Below, piece by piece: positions 22,497 to 34,650 of a stretch of 64,000 nucleotides of DNA (positions are counted from its first letter, which is position 1; every line of letters starts with the position of its first letter). Source of the DNA: Cryptomeria japonica (Eukaryota; Streptophyta; Pinopsida; Cupressales; Cupressaceae); the NCBI RefSeq assembly GCF_030272615.1, contig NC_081413.1:445462038-445526037 (forward strand). Direction: 5' to 3'. The notes beneath the pieces were generated by a model. That model was given only the letters and a program-made list of their open reading frames with translations, searched no databases and was not told the DNA's origin. The position numbers and the translations under genes are program-made.

Positions 22497-25400
22497 ATGG
22501 CCTCATCATCGAATGTTGATACTCCTTTGGTGGTGGAAATCAAGAAATGCCCTCATCCAAAATTTAAGAAGCATCCTTTTAAATCTCTTTTGGATGAACC
22601 ATTGGAAGCATTTTTGAGCGTTTTCCATGGTGTTCTTCACACTGAAGACATTAGGGCATACATCCATTGCGATATTGAGGAAATTGGGAGCTACAAAATG
22701 TCCTGTGTTTTCACTAAAAATCTTATCACCGACAATAAACTGAAGCCGAAATATGCACATTTGCAGAAAAGGGGTTTTACCCAATTCATGGATTTTTTGA
22801 CTTTCAACGAAGATGAATAGGTCAGGTATATTCTTATTAGCCGCATTCATGGGGAATTCCTATGATTGGACCAGCCATATAAAATTACTAAGGAAGTCAT
22901 CCAGAATATTACATGCCTTCATAAGGTCGGAGGTTTGCCAGGGCCTAGCTCAAAACTTTCTCACACCAAACTCTGCAAACTTACCGGTGCCACCTTCGAT
23001 GGTAGATCAATGAGAGTGGATGATATTAGAGATATTGATGTGAAATTTGAAGCAATGGTAATCGGTTATAAATTTTATTAGTCAAATCGGTTGAACTCTA
23101 TCTCTAGTAACATCCTCATTGCACATCAAATAGTGAAGAGGATGCACACTATGACCTATGTAGTGTGATGCTGAAGGAACTAATGACTAATTGACAGAAG
23201 ATAAAGAAAGATAATAAAAACACATTCTGGTATGCATCTTTTGTCATATGCTTGGCATTTTACTTTTTGAATATTGTAAAATACAATGGGCTTTTGATAG
23301 ACCGGTAGCTACTCAAATAACTCAAGTATTAGATCATTAAGGTGACAAACAACAAAAGGCTAGTCTATGGAAAATTTTCAAAACTTTCCAAGAAGAAATG
23401 AAGAATATGGTTAGAATTCCTTAAGAAATTGTAGAAAAATATAAATATACTATTTGTTTTATGGTTAATAAAGATGAATGTATGATGGATGCAGTCTAGC
23501 TTAGAACAATTTGGATCATGCCTATGGGTTATGAATTGATGAGGCCACACTAGACAGTTATGCACAACATTTATTGAAAGGTCCAGTTGATGAGAAAGAA
23601 GAAAATTTTGGCACAACTCAAAAAAAAGGTTTAAAATTTCATCAAGAACAAGTTGCAACCACCATAAGAAAGAAAATGACAAGGGTTGTAGTTGAGACAC
23701 TAATCAGTGAGGGTCATGACATGGCTGAAATTGAAGAAAAAGTTAACATCCTTGAAGCCCAAAGAAAGGAAGACATGTAGTAGAAGAGGAAGGAGGAGAG
23801 AGAAGTGAAGAAGGCAGCTCAGGCCACTCCTAATGTGGTCCCAGTTACAATAGATTCATAAAAAAAACTAGAAGCACCATTCGGTGAAATTTTCAGCCAC
23901 AAGTTGAAGGACTTAGTGAAGAGGAAACAAAACCCAGATAGCCAATACATGATTGTATCTTCTCAACAGACTGAATCTGATGAAGAAATTAAACATGCTC
24001 AAAAGAAGAAAGGTGTTTTTCCTAGGGTTGTGAGGCAAAGGAAAGAAGAAAAAAAGAAACAACTTGAGAAGGAGCCTCCCCGGAAGACTCCCAAAATCAC
24101 AATTGTACATAAGCGAAAGCTTAAGGTAGATGAGCCATCTAAACTAGAAGCAAAGAGGAGAACCGGTAAGAAGAAATCAAGTTCTCAAGACATTATTGAT
24201 AAAATCATCAATGATGGTAATTTGGACAATATTTCTACATTCTTTGATGATTTTGATGGTAAGGACAAGAAGAAGTTAGAGGAGGCAATTTTTTTATATC
24301 TTGATTCTTTTAGTAGGAATTTTATTGAGTTAGAGAAAATTTTGCCCAAGGAATTGTATGATAAGTTAAAGGTCAAGAAATCACATGCACAAACTCTGGA
24401 CCAACAAATCAAGGAAACATAATTAGTTAATCTTTGTCCATCAATAACTCCACCAAAGATTGCAAATTTAATCAATAAGATAGGTTCAATAGAATTCAAT
24501 CCTAAACACCGGATTAATAGCTTAATGTTACAAAAATTTGAAGAGATCCGGAAGGAGACTATAGAATATGGCTCAGAATTATTTTAAGCCTTGGATATGA
24601 GTTGAGTCCCAATTTTTGTGTAATCAAAGAGTATTAATCTACTAGGGGACAAGGAAGCAGTAAAATTTGATGAGCAGAATGTAAATATTGATCCACAGGT
24701 GAGCACTCCACTGGTTACTACTCAACCAACTAGTGGGTCCAATTTTGAAACTGAGGATACTCAGAATCCTCCGATAGAGAATTTATAGGATGTAGAGGTA
24801 GATTTTGCAAAGGATAAAGGTACAAAGCATAAGGTCTTAGATGATGCACGAACAGTGAGTGAGGTACTAAGTGGCAAAGCCACCAGTGCAAAGGAGGTAG
24901 AGGATACATAGGGTAAGTCACTGGCTGACACAGGAAAATAGATAGTGACAACTTCCCTTCCATCTTGGAAATTGACACATCATCTTTAGCCAAAGGGGAA
25001 ATGTCATTATTTTTTGTCAGTTTTGACAAGTCTTATCATAAGATATCACCGACAGAGAAAATTGTAGCCGCTGCAATACTTCAGGCACAGGAAACACAGG
25101 AATTGGGTCAAGAGGAGTCTAAGGATAGAGAAGTAATTCATAACACTTTTGAAGTTTTGAATTGGCTTGTACTGGAATTTCACGCAAAGGAGAGCGCAAG
25201 CTAGTCTTGTAAATTGTAGGAGATTAGTGATTTTATACCTAAGAAATATGATTCTTTGGTAAAGATTTATGTAACTAAGGCTAAAGACAAATTTGTTGAG
25301 GCCCAGAAGTAGACATTTTTTGGTGATGATTGCATCAGAGAAAGCTAAACTTCAAACATGTTTACAGTGCCTTGATGCAGCATTAGCAGAAGGAGGAAAG

Positions 25401-25832
25401 ATATATAATACTTGTCTAGATTTTTCAAAGCTCGTAGCTTCTATAGACAAGAAAATTTTGGATTGTAAAGATAACTTGATTCAGATCTCTAATTCTTATA
25501 ATCCAGTAGTAAATTTAACAAGATCTTTAGATGGTTAAGTTTTTGTGGTCATGGATCAAATTTTGAGGTTAGAGAAGGAAAGGGACATCACATTAAGGAG
25601 AGTAACAAAGCTCCAAAATTTTATTGGTCACTGGCTTCATAACCTGCTATTTCACAAAACAAAGTGTATATCTAACATGCAGCAAGAGGATCCCACTGAA
25701 TATCAGGCTATAGAATATTATGCCAGTCTCTCGACTGGATTCACCTCCATTCTTGATTCTCTCAGGAAGGGTTGGGACACATACTTTTCAGTTTTGAAGA
25801 CTTTGTATGATGACATTTTGAAGTTTGTATAG
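22497..25832 (+). pseudogene. Element C ORF2, conserved retroelement protein of unknown function
   Basis: It starts MASSSNVDTPLVVEIKKCPH and ends at TAG 25830-25832, with many stops and several frameshifts. Block 1 holds IRAYIHCDIEEIGSY, KPKYAHLQKRGF, RYILISRIHGEF, YKITKEVIQNITCL and SMRVDDIRDIDVKFEAMVIG. A hydrophobic stretch near 23235 (ASFVICLAFYFLNIV) matches that of A and E in position. A Lys/Arg-rich segment (23904-24180) could be a nuclear signal. Block 2 at 24190-24420 has IINDGNLDNISTFFDDFD then a helical region. The C-terminal part is Ser/Thr- and Glu-rich, then helical. I do not recognise the family. Confidence 0.72.
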
Positions 25833-26034
25833 GAACTGATATGTATATATTTGTACAATAGTTTTTGTGGACACCCGCTTTGTCATTGATGTCAAAGGGA
25901 GAGAAGTACAGTGAAAAATGGATGTATACCATAGGGGGAGTACACTAGATGTATATAACTATGTGGATGTATAGGTAAGGGGGAGCATATTCAGAGATGT
26001 TATCATTTTTCACATTAGTGTTGCCATCAATGCC
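25833..26034 (+). other. Repeated purine-rich motifs upstream of the C polypurine tract
   Basis: After ORF2 the strand carries TCATTGATGTCAAAGGGAGA (25887), ATAGGGGGAGTACAC (25931), AAGGGGGAGCATAT (25978) and then the true tract. Element E has the same kind of series. These may be accessory purine primers or relics of tract duplication. Confidence 0.5.
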
Positions 26035-26045
26035 AAAGGGGGAGA
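26035..26045 (+). other. Polypurine tract of element C
   Basis: AAAGGGGGAGA directly precedes the LTR start TGTTGGCAATTGG. Confidence 0.85.
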
Positions 26046-26046
26046 T

Positions 26047-26777
26047 TGTTGGCAATTGGCACTCATTCGATAAGGTTAATTAAATTTATGATTGTCATTG
26101 ATGGAAAATCATCTTCAGGTGTTGGTATTTCTTATTCGGATTCATTGTCTTATCATTTTACATAGACTAGGCCAACCGGTATACACACACTTTCCTTTAT
26201 TCTTGTTAATTTGTTATTCTTGGTACCGATAATGTGTATTTGGGACCCGGTTAAGTATAGGACATGGTTAAGATATTTGGGGACCCCGATAAAATCACTT
26301 GTAAAATTTATGGTTGCATCTGAAGGCTGACATTAATCATGATCATCAAGATAATGCATATCATGCTTCATGATCTGGAAGCTGACAGGTTTATTTCCTT
26401 CATTGAGGCCAACATGGTGCAAAGATTAAGGGTATTTAAGGGAGATCATTTTAGCAATCGATTTCATATGAGTGGTTATGTGATTTTCAATGTGAATCGG
26501 TCAGAGATTGATGGTATGTGATTTGGTCAGTGAATGGAAGCTTTTGTGTGCAGTTTTACATGTGTAATCCTAATCGGTAGTGTAGAACATAGCAGAACAA
26601 AGTATCAGTACACCGGTTCAGAGGAGGTTGACAGAACTTAAACTAGAACTTATCCAACATGGTTAGATGCATCATATAAGTTCATTTTGTATGAAATCAT
26701 TGTGTAATTTTGTGTAAGTCAGTGAGACTTCTGTTTGAGAATGAACTCTAGGCAGTGAGCCTGATTGCATGTGCAAT
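26047..26777 (+). repeat. 3' LTR of element C, truncated by element D
   Basis: It aligns with 19993-20720 of the 5' LTR and ends abruptly after GCATGTGCAATCCC. The expected TCCTCTATATAAT continuation is absent; TGTAATGCCC of element D follows. Confidence 0.88.
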
Positions 26778-27485
26778 CCCTGTAATGCCCTAAATTGGTC
26801 ATCTAAACCATGGGTCCCTAATCTTGACAACATCACCAAGGTCCTAACCAAAGGCAATTAAATCAATCTTGAGCACATTAATTAATTCTTTAATCATCAA
26901 ATATTACATGGCAAATCAAATACTCTATATTAATTAAATATTTATTTAATTAATTGAATCATTCCAAGAATATCATTTTGATCAATTATCCTATTTAATT
27001 TATTAAATATCCTAGCATATTTAATTAATTAATAAATTTTCCATTTAATCATGCAAAAAAGGATTTAATTTATTACAAAAGAGGAATTAATTACAAAGGA
27101 AGAGTTAAATTGAAAATAAAATAAAAGAATTGAGAGAGAAATCAAACCTGAGATATTATTTCTTTCTTCTAAATTGAGAACTTGAAATCAGAAAAGAAAT
27201 TAAATTGAATTATTCTCTAAAATTAGAACTCAAAGCTTTTGAGAAAAAAAAAAGTTCAGTTGCATTAAAAAGACTCTTTTCTTGAATAAATAAAAGAATT
27301 ATCTATTTTTATCACAAATGCATGGAATTAATTAATTCTTATTTCTAATGCAACTTGAACTTCTTATCTGAATGCATTTCAATTAAACTATAATTCAAAT
27401 CTATCTTGAAGTTAACTGAACTTGATTTCTCAATTATTCAATTAATTCTAAATTGTACTTTTTCTTGATCTCTCTTGTAATTCTC

Positions 27486-27492
27486 TATAAAT
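27486..27492 (+). promoter_or_regulatory. Candidate TATA box in the LTR of D
   Basis: TATAAAT in TTCTCTATAAATTCAGG, followed by a pyrimidine-rich stretch, lies in the 3' half of the LTR as expected for the element promoter. Confidence 0.45.
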
Positions 27493-27655
27493 TCAGGCTT
27501 TATCTCTCATTCAAATCACTCTAGAGATATTTGAGAACACCTTGGAGATTATTATTATGTTAATTTTTCTCTAGAGTCATTGAATATATATTGTGCTTGC
27601 ATTTTGAGATTATTGCATCTTAGTTTAGCTTTTTCCATATTTAGTTTATTTTATT

Positions 27656-27698
27656 ATTGCTTGAATCCATTATTGCTTGAATCACTATTGCTTGAATC
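27656..27698 (+). repeat. Three short tandem copies in the LTR of D
   Basis: ATTGCTTGAATC occurs at 27656, 27672 and 27687 (period 15-16 bp). Function unknown. Confidence 0.75.
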
Positions 27699-27950
27699 TT
27701 TCATCCATCTTGCATCCATATAGTTTAATATCATATAGATTAAATCCTTCCTCTTGCTGTAGTCGAGTCACTGGTATTTCTTATAAAAAACTGAGAGAAA
27801 TATTATACTCGCATCTTTTAGAAGGTAATTAGTTGCTTTGTTATGGTTTATTATTTATTGACTATTGATTTACCAACCATACATGTAATGACTTAATTGA
27901 AGTGTTGTGCCTGTAGCTATCAAACCCTTATTTCACTTTTTCACACACAC

Positions 27951-30066
27951 ATCTCTAGTGCCCACTGTGAGGCAGAAGACTACATTTTTCAGCCTCCAAG
28001 ACTGACTGCTTTTTTTTTTGGATTTTTTGACTTTTTGGATTTTTGTCCATACAGGTTCCGCGATTTGTCTTACAACATTTCCCATACGCCCAAATGACAA
28101 ATTGCAGATGTCGTATGATCTGGTATGATTTATCGTACGATCTGGTAAAAATTATCATACGATTCTATATTTTCTTAGTTAAAAAGCAGATTTCATTCTT
28201 CAATTTTCTCATTCAATTTCGATTATACTGATGACTAACCTTGGCTATTTATCTGTCTATCTGAAAAATTTTCACAACCTAATCAGTTTTTGCAGAACGC
28301 TTGTCGAAGAATATGCTTGTCACACAAAAACAATATGACTACTGATCCGTTGTCTTTGCAAGTTGCCTGTGGAGATTCGAGAAAACATCGTGTATTCTTT
28401 AAATTCATTTTTAGGCACCTAACTTGCTATCTAGTTAAAGAACAAATTTTTATTTCATGTTTTAAGTAAATTCTGAGAGGTAGGAGAGTATGCTCTTGTC
28501 TTTTTTAAGACAATCAGAAATCCAGACCCTTGAGGTGTTTTCTTTAAGTTTGGGATTTGTATACCTTTAGTGGGCCTGCTCTCCCAAGGAGCTAATAACT
28601 CTTAAAGCCTTTACGACCGGTGTGAGGGGAATGACCCAAGTGGGGATGGCTAAATGCCAAGTACTCCAACCCACTATAAAATAAACGTGATTTGATGAAA
28701 ATCAAGTCAAAGGCAGTACTAGGGAATAGCTCTCCTCTGTACCTTCGGGTATATTAAACCCTAGTTTTCAAGGCTGGGAGACCTCTTAATTGATTTTATA
28801 CCTCAACGCACTGAACAAACCCCTTACTAGATCCAATTAAAATTAGAATCTACCCAATTCACCTTCGAAAGGGGGATAATGTTTATGCAAGAGAGATAGT
28901 AACTCTCCCAAGATTCTTGTCATTTCATGCCCCCATTAGCATTTGGAGTCGACTAATATGGCATTGAGAATCCATTGCATGACTCAGTGGCCATATTCTG
29001 ATTAGATATTGGGTGTGTACCTGAGTCTACAAGCAAAGGTTTTCTTCTCTCACCAAATTCTGTAGGGTTTGCATGTTGTGATTGGAGTTATTATTCATAC
29101 TGTGTGTTTTCTATGTTTTTAATCCCTGAAACTGAAACTAAAATACCAAAACTGGAGAAAACAAGAAACAACTCAGTGATCAAAAACTTTGTCTGTGTCA
29201 CAAACTAGTATACCTCAGCGATCAAAAAAACTCAATCTACCTCTAGACTTCTCATTGTCAGTTAGCGATCAAAACCCAATCCATCTCAAATCTGGTCATA
29301 CTCAGTCATTGAAAACTCAAAAATTTACCTTTGTCCAGCAAATAGTCATACGATTCCTCTAATTTATCATCTGGTTTCATATTTTGTGTCATACAAAATT
29401 CAATCAGTCCTAACAGTGTGTCATTTGAGCCTGCATCCTGTGTCATATGAATCCTGTTGTTTGTCATCCGGTTCTAAGAGTTGTCATTTTACCTTACATC
29501 CTGTGTCATACGATAAAACATTATATTGATTAGTTTGACGTTCTAGACATACCCATCAGTCGTACGGTATAAGGCATCAACTCGTATGAAACATTGTTGT
29601 TGTCATCTTGAAGCTATTGAATTGTCGTCTGGTCCTAAAAAACCTATCGTATGAATCTCTGATTTTGTCAGTCCAGAACAATCAAACTTGCCTAAAATAG
29701 TCTACAACAAGCATAAAACTAGTTATCATCATCCTGAGCATAAATAGATCAAAACAACGCACCTCTGCCATTTGTGTTGCATGATTTGTCGATCATCTTT
29801 TAGCTAGTTCAATCAACTACATATCAAGCCTAAGTCACTTAGATAAAAACATCTTATACAAGATAGATCTTTCTTGAAACCAGACTGAGTCTTAGTCACT
29901 TCTCTCAGATCACTTAGATAAATGTCTTATATAGGATAGATTGTTCCTAAAACCAGACTAAATCTTAGTTGCTCCTCTCAAACAATATGTTAACTGAACA
30001 ACTAGCTCTGAATTTGATCTTGACTTCTGCATCACAAACAACTTTAGGTCACACCAATCAATAAAA
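27951..30066 (+). other. Leader region of element D
   Basis: About 2.1 kb without coding potential lies between the primer region and gag. It starts with GTGCCCACTGTGAGGC, probably the primer binding site. Two clusters (28080-28165 and 29340-29680) repeat variants of TCATACGA/TCGTACGATCTGG and GTCATCTGGTTCT. The part 28560-29030 is less AT-rich and structured-looking, but I cannot name it. Long leaders with repeats are common in Tat elements. Confidence 0.6.
29835..29981 (+). repeat. Two-copy tandem repeat in the D leader, period 75 bp
   Basis: TCACTTAGATAAAAACATC at 29835 recurs at 29910 as TCACTTAGATAAATGTC. Both run on through GATAGAT, AAACCAGACT and CTTAGT(C/T) to CTCTCA. Confidence 0.8.
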
Positions 30067-32173
30067 ATGCCTATTCAAACCAGGAGTTCTTGTAAGAAAG
30101 ATGTCAAAGGCAAAGGGCAACCCTTTTGATATAAAGATAATCCATTTTATGAAGAGGATCCCCTGACTGATAAACCTTCATCATCAGAGATACCAGTTCA
30201 CGATCAACCTTTATCTCCCACTATACCTAGAACAAAAGAAAATGATGAAGACAACCTCAGTATTCATGAAACTGATAATGATTGCTCATCAAGTGAAGAT
30301 GAAGATTTTGAACCTCTAGAAAAAGATATTCATAAATGTCAAAAGGATAAAGATTTCTGAAAAATGATGAAGGCTATCATGGCTAGAGAAAAAGAAGACT
30401 ATTTTCTAGAACTAGCAAGGCACCAAACTTCCTACTGGATATGATATTTAGACTCTCATCCACAAACAATTACTAGCTTTACAGATTGAGATCACAGAAT
30501 TGAAAAACAAGGATAAGTCCCCAAAACAATATTCTCTAGAGACAATATGCCCATTTCTATTTGACAAAAACCTATACATGCCTCCATTCCCTTCAAGAGT
30601 TGAGATTCCAAAATTTGAAAAATATGATGGTACTTCAGATCCTCAAGATCATGTTAGAGAATTTTGTGTTGCTTGCATGGAGTTCATGCACGATCAAACA
30701 TATCTCATGCGCCTTTTTTTGAGGAGTTTGGGAGAAAAAGCTATGGAATGTTTCTCAAGTCTACCTAAAGGGATAAATTTTTTTGAAGAACTAATCCAAT
30801 TGTTTTTACAACAATACTCCTACAACATTCAACATCTTGTTACTATAATTAAACTTTGCAATACCAAACAGAAAACAAGGGAGCCTTTTCTCACTTTCCT
30901 CCAATGTTGGAGAAAGATGTTCTCTAGGTATTCACGGCCTATCCCAAATGCTGAGAAAATGGATATATTTGTCAATAATCTGGTCCCTAAATTTAAATAT
31001 AGTATCCAAATGCAAGTGCACCCATTATTTAACAAAATGGTAGATAATGCTATTCGAATGGAAGATGTGCTTATAAAGAAAGAAGATATCATGCCTTGGC
31101 AAAAAACACAACCAGGATATAGCTCTAAAGAGAAGAACAAGTATTGGAAGTATGGCAAAGACAACAATAAGAATGTTTTTAATGATGGAGTAGTAGACAC
31201 TATTAAAACCAACTCAAATCCCATGATATTCAACTTGGCTAGTGGCACACAAGCACTCAAAGTAGCTGAAACCACAGTAGAAAATCCTCTGAAGAAAGCA
31301 AAAGAGTGGTTCAAAGAGAAACCTTGGCTTTTGAAACCTAGATGTGAATTCACTCCTCTGGAAGAATCATACGAATCCTCTTTCAAAACACTATCGGCAA
31401 ACAACCTGATAACGTTACCAGATAATTCTAGGTCATATAATCCAGAAGTCAAACCAAAATGGTGGAGGGAAAATGAATACTGTGACTACCATAGGAATAA
31501 AGGTCATAACACAAACAACTGCATGAAGCTCAAGCATGAGATTCAAGATCTCATATACATTGGTAAAATTGCTATCGGGAATCACCCGACAAATGTTGAT
31601 CATAAAGCTTTTAAAGACCCCTTACCTAGTTACGAACAAGGTGATTCCTCAAAGACCAAAGGAGGTGCCAAAGTAAATTATACTTATACCAGCAATGACG
31701 ACGTTATCAACATGATTGAGCCTTCCCAATCTAAATATTGCAATGTGATCATAATCCAAGATAAACAAAATGAATCACGATATGCAAAGGCTATGACCCG
31801 TTCTCAAAAGAAAGTAACTCTCCAAGGAGCTAGTTCTTCAACTTTTGCTCCAACAACGTCAAACCTACCAGCCTCATCAAACAAACAAAAAGAATCAACA
31901 TTTGATAAATTTAAAAGGCTAACTTCATCATCATCCTCTGGATATAGCATTGTTGAACAGTTGAAAAAGACAAACACTCAAATTTTCATCTTTGAATTAC
32001 TAAAAATCTCTTCTGCTCACAAAGAGATCTTGGACAATGCCTTGCTCACCACTAATGTTCCAAAGGATTTAGACATTCATCGATTTCAATCCATGGTGGG
32101 TCATCTGACTTCACCTCACTATCTGACCTTTTATGAAGAAGATGACAACTCGCTAAATCATCCATATATCTAG
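30067..32173 (+). pseudogene. gag: Element D gag (Tat-type gypsy Gag)
   Basis: The ATG at 30067 begins MPIQTRSSCKKDVKGKGQPF followed by TGA; an acidic Ser-rich segment follows, then a frame change near 30450. From 30500 it is open for 557 codons. The Gag core shows VEIPKFEKYDGTSDPQDHVR, REFCVACMEF, FLRSLGEKAMECFSSLP and QMQVHPLFNKMVDNAIRMED. A zinc-knuckle-like segment CDYHRNKGHNTNNC at about 31480 is the form common in Tat/Athila Gag. The C-terminal part is Ser/Thr-rich. It forms the particle that packages element RNA. A TAG at 32171-32173 separates it from the in-frame protease; that may be a mutation. Confidence 0.88.
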
Positions 32174-32176
32174 CCA

Positions 32177-32626
32177 TTGCACATTGAAGCCATGATCCAT
32201 AAACATAGAGTCAAACATGTTTTGATAGATGGAGGTGTGGGGTTAAATATCTGTACTTATAGTCTGCTTACAGAACTAGGATTTTCTAAAAATATCATTG
32301 ATCCGGGCAAGAAAATAACAATTAAAGCCTATGATGAAGAGGAAAGGACCTCTAATGGTCTGGTATCATTACCAATCAAGGTGGGACTTGTAGAAAGAGA
32401 TGTCATTTTCCAGGTACTTGATCTTCCTCTATCATACAATATCTTACTGGGTAGGGCATGGATTGATGAAATGAAGGCAGTTCCATCTACATACCATCAA
32501 TGCTTAAAATTTCCTTATAATGGAGTTGAGGTCAGTATTCCTGCTGACACAAATGTCCCCTATAATTCATTGACAAAAGGTGTTGATACCTTTGTGCCTC
32601 ATAATAGAGCAGCCTCTACACATTAA
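32177..32626 (+). pseudogene. pol: Element D aspartic protease
   Basis: It is in frame with gag after one TAG. The active-site region is HVLIDGGVGLNICTYSLLTE (D-G-G in place of D-S/T-G, as in many Tat proteases), followed about 80 residues on by the second signature YNILLGRAWIDEMKAVPS. It cleaves the polyprotein during particle maturation. It ends with TAA at 32624; the same frame continues. Confidence 0.85.
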
Positions 32627-33265
32627 AGTTTAGAAGCCCTAATGAAAGACTTGGAAAAGAAATTGAAAATTACTTATATTAGCATGGATGGATACAAGAT
32701 AGAACCAGTACTTTCATTAGTCTCTCTTACTCCATCGCCGAAATAGTTGGGCAAACCATCTGAGGCTATGAAAACATAGACTTTAACTCCGAATATCATA
32801 TATGATGGTCTTTTTGTACATTCTTCTACTTCCCTGGGAGATGAAATAGAAGAAGATGTTGCTCTAAAATGGCTTTTTAAGGAAGAAGTACGGGATTATG
32901 AGATTTCCTCAACACCATATGGTTGAGGCTACAAAATGATTCAACGCATGGGATATTTAGGTACTAGTCCCCTGGGAAAACACCAAGAGGGTATTATTGA
33001 ACCGATTCAGTTGCAAACAAAATCAACAAATGATAAGGCTAGACTAAGGTACAATCCAAAAAAGATAGCAAACCAAAAACATGCCTCTAAGTCTAAGTGG
33101 CAGAAAAGGATATCACCTTCAACATTACAGGAAACAAACACTCAACAAACTCAAGAAGAGTGTGTAAAAGAAAAAGAGGAATCAACAATCAAGAAAGAAG
33201 AAACAGTCAACACTCAAGATTTGATGGTGTTAGCTACACAAATACAAGGAGTTGAATTTTTATAA
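32627..33265 (+). pseudogene. Element D G-patch segment
   Basis: The frame of the protease continues with stops at 32624, 32744 and 32777, then shows PYG(stop)GYKMIQRMGYLG followed by PLGKHQEGIIEPIQL (about 32921-33024). This fits a G-patch (G-W-G-x-K-M-x(2)-K-M-G-Y-x-G-x-x-L-G-K), with the aromatic Trp replaced by TGA. G-patches bind nucleic acid and have been found in retroviral and retroelement polyproteins. A Lys-rich segment follows to 33265. Confidence 0.72.
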
Positions 33266-34650
33266 GATATGAGAGACGAAGTAAAAAGAATTAGAGAATT
33301 GTTTGCACCACTGAAAGTTCTAGTCACATACACTAGTAGGCAGCAAGTAGACAATTCAGAGACTCACTCAAACGAGTATGAATGGGGTCCAGACCACCTC
33401 TCAGATACATCTAGTACAGAAACTCCAGAAGAGTCTAGTGGTATCCCAGATGATACTCAAGATCTGATGCGCTTAAAGCTAGAAAAGGTGATACAATAAA
33501 TCAGACTAAGAAGATAAGCAGACTATGAACAAGGGCTGAAGGAAGGAAGAATACCAAAAAAAATTGTATCTATTACATACCCCTCTAAAAAAATAGAACA
33601 AATCAAGTATGGGTTTACACAAGAAGATTTGGAAGCTACAGAAGTAGAACTGGTCATCAGTCGAGAGGAAGTTGAATGGAGTAGACGACAGGAAGTCATA
33701 GAACCATCAAGATCATGTCAACAGGTGTGTCAGATCCAAATGCTAAATGAGACAAATCTTGAAGGAACTTGTAGCATTAAGGATGTTGGTGTTGATACCA
33801 TACATAGATTCACTCAACCACTTGAAGAAGGCTCGAAAACTTCATCCAATGACTCTAAGGACTCTGACAATAGTCTTGTTTACGACAATATCTACTCAGC
33901 ATCAAACTCTCAATCCTCTGATATAAATGGAAAGAATTTGTCTACTGATCTTGTTACTGTCAAACCTCAATATGAAGTTCAGCTTGGCATAGAGAACGAT
34001 GCTACAAGTTGGTCTATAGGATTAGGTCAACTAAATATTAACGTGCACTTTAATAATCATGTTCTAATTTTTCTTGGTCTCGAGACATTTATGCAAGGTA
34101 TCCTTCTGGAACTCGACTTTTCGATCCGCAGTTGTGATGAGAATACCATGAACTCCCTCGAACCTATCCACACTCAATCCTTAGTACATCCTAAATTAAT
34201 TGACTGTAGTCTACAAGACCAACCCATGAATGTACCTACTTTTGCCAATGACTACACACTAGCCTATTACCTAAACGTAGTTGAACCCATGTACTCTTCC
34301 ACCAGCGAACAAAGTGAAAACATGATTGAAACAGATATCAAGTATCTTAGTCACAAAAATAAAAAAAATAAAAATAAAAGATCTGATGGCGAAAACCACA
34401 TTGTGGCAGTGTCAAAATCTAAAAAAGAGAAAATAAAGGACGTACCTAAGGGTGAAAACCTCTCTGAGGCGCCTGAAGGTGAGATACTTGGTATACTACC
34501 AAGTCAATTTCAGGAGAGATCTTCTATATTGATTGAGCCAACTCAGCCAGTGAACATTGAGAGTCAAGAGACACCACACATCATTCATGTAGCTCAATCA
34601 TTATCACCAGAAGAATTGAAAGATTTCACTCCTCTTTTTAGAAAAGAATA
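33266..34650 (+). pseudogene. Element D spacer region between G-patch and RT
   Basis: It is open in the gag-pol frame in pieces, 33269-33499 and 33629-34651, with two stops between. It is acidic and Ser-rich (SSNDSKDSDNSLVYDNIYSA), with a Lys-rich cluster (HKNKKNKNKRSD) near 34350. It ends in SPEELKDFTPLFRKE, which leads into RT. No domain is recognised; Tat elements often carry a long variable spacer here. Confidence 0.7.

Larger units (their letters stand above)
19993..26777 (+). mobile_element. Element C: non-autonomous SIRE-like LTR retroelement
   Basis: It has the same layout as element A on the opposite strand: LTR, Met-tRNA type primer site, ORF1 with coiled coil and knuckles, ORF2, repeated purine tracts, LTR. 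There is no polymerase or integrase in the 5.1-kb interior. The 3' LTR stops abruptly at 26777 after GTGCAATCCC, where the LTR of element D begins, so D inserted into C. The remaining LTR end should lie beyond D's far end, outside this window. Confidence 0.88.
26778..27950 (+). repeat. 5' LTR of element D
   Basis: It starts TGTAATGCCCTAAATTGGTC exactly where similarity to the C LTR stops. The first half is rich in TTAATTAATT. The end is set near 27950 because a gypsy-like primer region (GTGCCCACTGTGAGGC, 27959) follows; the exact end is uncertain since no 3' LTR is present for comparison. Confidence 0.65.

Noticed and set aside
30829-31452. 207-codon minus-strand ORF opposite D gag
   Set aside because: It mirrors the plus-strand Gag codons, which clearly match a known family; its own composition is hydrophobic and unlike a protein domain.
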